Source: CAZJOD01 sp964547525
GTDB lineage: Bacteria; Bacillota; Clostridia; JAAYHZ01
NCBI GenBank assembly: GCA_964547525.1
Contig: CAZJOD010000031.1
Span: forward strand, 1 to 27,277
DNA: 27,277 nucleotides
Direction: 5' to 3'
How positions within the stretch are numbered: position 1 is the stretch's first letter; each line of letters starts with the position of its first letter. Below, piece after piece: positions 24,161 through 27,277 of this stretch. A program made the translations under genes and the position numbers. The notes below the pieces were generated by a model. That model searched no databases. It saw only the letters and a list, made by a program, of their open reading frames with translations, and had not been told where the DNA came from.

Positions 24161-25333
24161 TTACAAATACATACGATTATAATTTCCCTTTAAGATAAAT
24201 TCATGTACATAAGCTCTGCAATCCGAAACGCTATCTAAAATTTCCTGTAACGTTGTTGCTTTTTTATTTGGATATCGTTCCATAACACCTGAAATAATAC
24301 GATATATATCCGTAAAGCGAATTTTTCCATTAAGAAAGCTTTCAACAGCCACATCATTGGCCGCATTTAGAACTATTTTCATATTACCTTGATCTTTAGC
24401 CGCTTCATACGCAAGCTTCAAACATCCGAATACTTTCTGATCAGGTTTTAAAAATGTTAAACCTGATAAATCAAACAGACTTAATCTTTTATAATCAGAC
24501 TGCTTTCTTTCAGGCCAGGTTAATGCAAGTTGAATAGGTAAACGCATGTCCGGTAATCCCATTTGTGCTATAATCGAACCGTCTATAAACTCCACTGCAG
24601 AATGGACTATACTCTCCGGATGTATTACGGTGATAATTCTATCTACATCCATATCAAATAAACATTTGGCTTCTATGACTTCAAATCCTTTATTCATCAA
24701 TGTAGCACTATCAATTGTAATTTTAGCACCCATATCCCAATTGGGATGTTTTAAGGCATCTTCTAATGTAACTTTTTCCAACTCATCCGCTGTTCTGCCT
24801 TTAAAAGCACCACCGGAAGCAGTTAATATAATATTGGACACTTCATGAGATTTTGTATCTCCTAAACATTGAAATATTGCCGAATGTTCACTATCTACAG
24901 GTATTATTTTAACATTTCTTTGTTTGGCCAACGGCATGATAAGATCTCCGGCTGTGACAAGCGTTTCTTTATTTGCAAGACAAATATCCCGGTTGGCTAA
25001 TATAGCGCTGACAACAGGTAAGATGCCATCCATTCCCACTATCGCTGCTACAACTCTGTCGCTTTTTTCATATGATGCCGTCCGGCATACTCCATCCATA
25101 CCACCGAAAACATTTATGCAAGTATCCGATAGCTTGATTCTCAACTCTTTAGCCAAATCCTCATCATACACCGATACAAAATCCGGTCTAAACTCACGTG
25201 CTTGTTGTTCCAGCAAGTGTATGTTTTTTTTTGCGGCAAGAGCTTTCACCTTAATCCCCAAGGATTTTGCCACCTCTAAAGTTTGAATACCGATAGAACC
25301 TGTCGAACCTAATACCGATATATTTTGAATCAC
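24161..25333 (-). CDS. dxr: 1-deoxy-D-xylulose 5-phosphate reductoisomerase
   Basis: Dxr makes methylerythritol 4-phosphate, the committed step of the MEP pathway, with NADPH. The 390-residue protein has the nucleotide motif GSTGSIG (residues 9-15), then ANKETLVTAG, the substrate and metal-binding PVDSEHSAIFQCL, TASGGAF and HPNWDMGAKITIDSATLMNKGFE. The GTG start at 25331-25333 follows AGAGGTGAGAT. It lies 10 bases after cdsA. Confidence 0.96.
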   Translation of the reverse strand: MIQNISVLGSTGSIGIQTLEVAKSLGIKVKALAAKKNIHLLEQQAREFRPDFVSVYDEDLAKELRIKLSDTCINVFGGMDGVCRTASYEKSDRVVAAIVGMDGILPVVSAILANRDICLANKETLVTAGDLIMPLAKQRNVKIIPVDSEHSAIFQCLGDTKSHEVSNIILTASGGAFKGRTADELEKVTLEDALKHPNWDMGAKITIDSATLMNKGFEVIEAKCLFDMDVDRIITVIHPESIVHSAVEFIDGSIIAQMGLPDMRLPIQLALTWPERKQSDYKRLSLFDLSGLTFLKPDQKVFGCLKLAYEAAKDQGNMKIVLNAANDVAVESFLNGKIRFTDIYRIISGVMERYPNKKATTLQEILDSVSDCRAYVHEFILKGNYNRMYL

Positions 25334-25343
25334 ATCTCACCTC

Positions 25344-26174
25344 TTACAAAACAATTATTATAAATACATAAACTAAAGGTACTACTGCAAATATACTGTC
25401 GAAGCGATCCAGCACTCCTCCGTGTCCCGGCATTATATTCCCAAAATCTTTAATTCTTAAATATCTTTTAATACATGATGCGAACCAATCACCCAACTGT
25501 GAAATAAATCCGCTTAATGCACCTAAAATCATATAGTATGTAAAAGGTACGTTAATACCTTTTGTTTGCATCCATACTCCGTATATTGTAATAACCGCCG
25601 TACATCCGATAATTCCGCCTATAAACCCTTCAACAGTCTTTTTCTCGCTTATTAAAGGCACTATTTTTCTTTTTCCCAACAATCTACCGGTAAAATATGC
25701 AGATATATCGGTTATCCATGCGCCTAAAAAAATAAGCCATATAAAATAAAATCCAAAATATTGACTTCTTATCCAAACTGTCAGTGTAAAGGGAATTACA
25801 ATGTAAATCAACCCGAAAACAGATAAGGATACATCCGCTATACTATATTTCATATTTGTGAATATGCATGTACATGCACATAATGCAACTGTTGTCATTA
25901 TCCAAAGTAATATTAATTGCTCGGTTTGTAATTTGAAATTTCCTAAAGGCGATCTGTATACCACTATATACCATATGGGTATTATAATAAAAACCGCCGC
26001 CAGAACCGGACCGAAAGGAAATATATGATTTTTATTTTTAAGCGCTGCAAAATATTCCATTATAGCTATAATCATTACAACAGATAATGCAATAAGAAAA
26101 AACCATAGAGGCATCAATACGGCAAAGAATAAAATTAATGCTGCTACCAAAGAACTTATCAGTCTAATCTTCAT
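25344..26174 (-). CDS. cdsA: Phosphatidate cytidylyltransferase (CDP-diacylglycerol synthase)
   Basis: An integral membrane enzyme that makes CDP-diacylglycerol from phosphatidic acid and CTP, the branch point of phospholipid synthesis. The 276-residue protein has about seven to eight hydrophobic segments, SEKKTVEGFIGGIIG, and the C-terminal CDP-diglyceride synthetase signature from KRYLRIKDFGNIMPGHGG to LDRFDS. The ATG overlaps the uppS stop as ATGA, showing translational coupling. Confidence 0.95.
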   Translation of the reverse strand: MKIRLISSLVAALILFFAVLMPLWFFLIALSVVMIIAIMEYFAALKNKNHIFPFGPVLAAVFIIIPIWYIVVYRSPLGNFKLQTEQLILLWIMTTVALCACTCIFTNMKYSIADVSLSVFGLIYIVIPFTLTVWIRSQYFGFYFIWLIFLGAWITDISAYFTGRLLGKRKIVPLISEKKTVEGFIGGIIGCTAVITIYGVWMQTKGINVPFTYYMILGALSGFISQLGDWFASCIKRYLRIKDFGNIMPGHGGVLDRFDSIFAVVPLVYVFIIIVL

Positions 26175-26932
26175 TTTTTTATGCCTCCGAATCTTCTGTC
26201 TCTTTTATTATAATCTTCAATGGCTTGAGCCAAATGTTTTTCACTAAAATCCGGCCATAATACATTTGAGTACCAAAATTCCGAATAAGCCGCCTGCCAT
26301 AAAAAGAAATTACTAAGCCTTTTTTCCCCGCTAGGTCTAATAATCATATCAGGATCGGGTACATCGGGTAAATATAGATAATCGGAAAACATTCTATCGT
26401 TAATATCTTCCGGCTGTAACAAGTCATCACGAGCATCGGCTACTAATTTTTTTACAGCGTTTATGATCTCGTCTTTACCACCGTAATTTAACGCTATGAT
26501 TAACTGCGTACCTTTTATATCTTTCGTTTTTTCAACCAGTCTGTCAATTTCCGCCAATATATCTTCAGGTATACCGTTGCGAGACATGGCAAAACGTATT
26601 CTTATATCATTTTCGGCAATTTCTTTGTCTGCGGATTTTATAAATTCCCGCAGCAGATTCATCAGGCCTTCTATTTCGTCTTTCGGACGCGACCAATTTT
26701 CAGTGGATAATGCAAAAACCGAAACATACTTAATTCCTAACCTGCTACACTCCAATACAATCCTTTTTAAGACAAAAGACCCCTCCCTGTGCCCTACGCT
26801 TCTTGGCAAACCTCTTTTTTTAGCCCAGCGTCCGTTTCCGTCCATAATAATGGCAATATGGACCGGCAATTTCAAATTCTGATTGTTTAATATTAAATTT
26901 ATATTACTCTTTCCAAAAAAAAGTTTTTTCAT
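26171..26932 (-). CDS. uppS: Isoprenyl (undecaprenyl) diphosphate synthase
   Basis: A cis-prenyltransferase that condenses eight isopentenyl units onto farnesyl diphosphate to form the C55 carrier for cell-wall precursors. Motifs are in order: HIAIIMDGNGRWAKKRG (catalytic Asp31), GHREG, SVFALSTENWSRP, and the C-terminal DMIIRPSGEKRLSNFFLWQAAYSEF. Starting at ATG 26930-26932, with GGGTGA upstream, gives 253 residues, the normal size; the open frame extends 30 codons further but the added segment has no family similarity. It is the first gene of the operon through polC. Confidence 0.95.
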   Translation of the reverse strand: MKKLFFGKSNINLILNNQNLKLPVHIAIIMDGNGRWAKKRGLPRSVGHREGSFVLKRIVLECSRLGIKYVSVFALSTENWSRPKDEIEGLMNLLREFIKSADKEIAENDIRIRFAMSRNGIPEDILAEIDRLVEKTKDIKGTQLIIALNYGGKDEIINAVKKLVADARDDLLQPEDINDRMFSDYLYLPDVPDPDMIIRPSGEKRLSNFFLWQAAYSEFWYSNVLWPDFSEKHLAQAIEDYNKRDRRFGGIKK

Positions 26933-27109
26933 TATATCACCCAAAGTCGAAATACGCTCTATAAATCTATTTTTATGACCGGTATTGTTGGTATTTAAAG
27001 AACATATTCTCATGTTGCACATATTCTGTAATATTTATACGGTATATTGACAAAATTCACCGGTTGAACTTTTTTATTTAGCATCGGGTAAATGGTTTGC
27101 TATTTTAAT

Positions 27110-27139
27110 ATTATATACTCCAAAGCATGGAAAAATCAA
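27110..27139 (-). promoter_or_regulatory. Candidate promoter of the uppS-to-polC operon
   Basis: Minus-strand TTGATT (27134-27139) and a perfect TATAAT (27110-27115) are 18 bases apart. It lies downstream of the terminator at 27189-27218 and leaves a leader of about 170 bases before uppS, in which I recognise no riboswitch. Confidence 0.55.
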
Positions 27140-27188
27140 GCTGTAAAAAATCATATGAACCCTAAACTATCAAACCGTAAAAAGAAAT

Positions 27189-27218
27189 AAAAAAAGACAG
27201 GTCATGCAACTTCCTGTC
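27189..27218 (-). terminator. Terminator of the gene upstream of the window's right edge
   Basis: GACAGG (27196-27201) pairs with CCTGTC (27213-27218) around an 11-base loop. On the minus strand the stem is followed by seven U residues (27189-27195), so it ends a transcript that arrives from beyond the right edge. Confidence 0.75.
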
Positions 27219-27230
27219 CTAAAAATAGGA

Positions 27231-27261
27231 TACATTTTTAAAACTTGATTTTAAAAATGTA
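27231..27261. repeat. Perfect 13-bp inverted repeat at the right edge
   Basis: TACATTTTTAAAA (27231-27243) and its exact complement (27249-27261) flank a five-base loop. It borders a GC-rich tail (27262-27277) unlike the rest of the window. Its role is unknown. Confidence 0.5.
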
Positions 27262-27277
27262 CGCCGGCCCGGGGGTG

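Noticed and set aside
26933..27022. Thirty-codon N-terminal extension of uppS
   Set aside because: The internal ATG at 26932 has a ribosome site and gives the usual length; the extension shows no conserved residues.
26933..27109. Riboswitch or T-box in the uppS leader
   Set aside because: Only short inverted repeats are visible; no T-box bulge sequence and no known aptamer core was recognised.

Overview
The window is an AT-rich chromosomal segment from a low-GC Gram-positive bacterium, most likely an anaerobic member of the Clostridia. This rests on PolC-type DNA polymerase, the gene order rimP-nusA-ylxR-ylxQ-infB-rbfA-nrnA-truB-ribF, the order uppS-cdsA-dxr-rseP-ispG-polC, Shine-Dalgarno sites of the GGAGG type, and an oxygen-sensitive pyruvate formate-lyase with its activase. 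The genus cannot be named from the sequence alone.

Layout from left to right. Positions 1-69 hold the first 23 codons of mraZ (minus strand, running off the edge), so a division and cell-wall (dcw) cluster probably continues to the left. A long hairpin terminator at 235-286 closes the next minus-strand group, lgt-nagA-rodA (lipoprotein maturation, amino-sugar recycling, peptidoglycan polymerisation). Next, reading against the coordinates, is the translation-factor operon from rimP (13090) to rbfA (6867). An intrinsic terminator separates it from nrnA-truB-ribF, although a possible promoter lies inside that terminator.

From about 13439 to 17788 the strand switches. A block of three plus-strand genes holds pflB, pflA and an unrecognised TIM-barrel-like, possibly glycosidase-related protein. 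The pflB leader carries a well-preserved ZTP (pfl-motif) riboswitch that ends in an intrinsic terminator, so formate production is probably tied to the folate and purine one-carbon state. The third gene has its own strong promoter, with a perfect inverted repeat filling the spacer between the -35 and -10 boxes.

From 17964 to 26932 the minus strand resumes with uppS-cdsA-dxr-rseP-ispG-polC: undecaprenyl diphosphate, CDP-diacylglycerol and MEP-pathway isoprenoid synthesis, a site-2 protease, and the replicative polymerase. A promoter upstream of uppS and a strong terminator at the right edge bracket this operon.

The most unusual protein is PolC. Its PHP domain is continuous, and the proofreading exonuclease domain normally inserted in it is absent. 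IF-2 is also notable for a leader of nearly 700 residues before its GTPase domain. Everything else is core housekeeping in a familiar order. No phage, insertion sequence, CRISPR array, tRNA or rRNA was seen.
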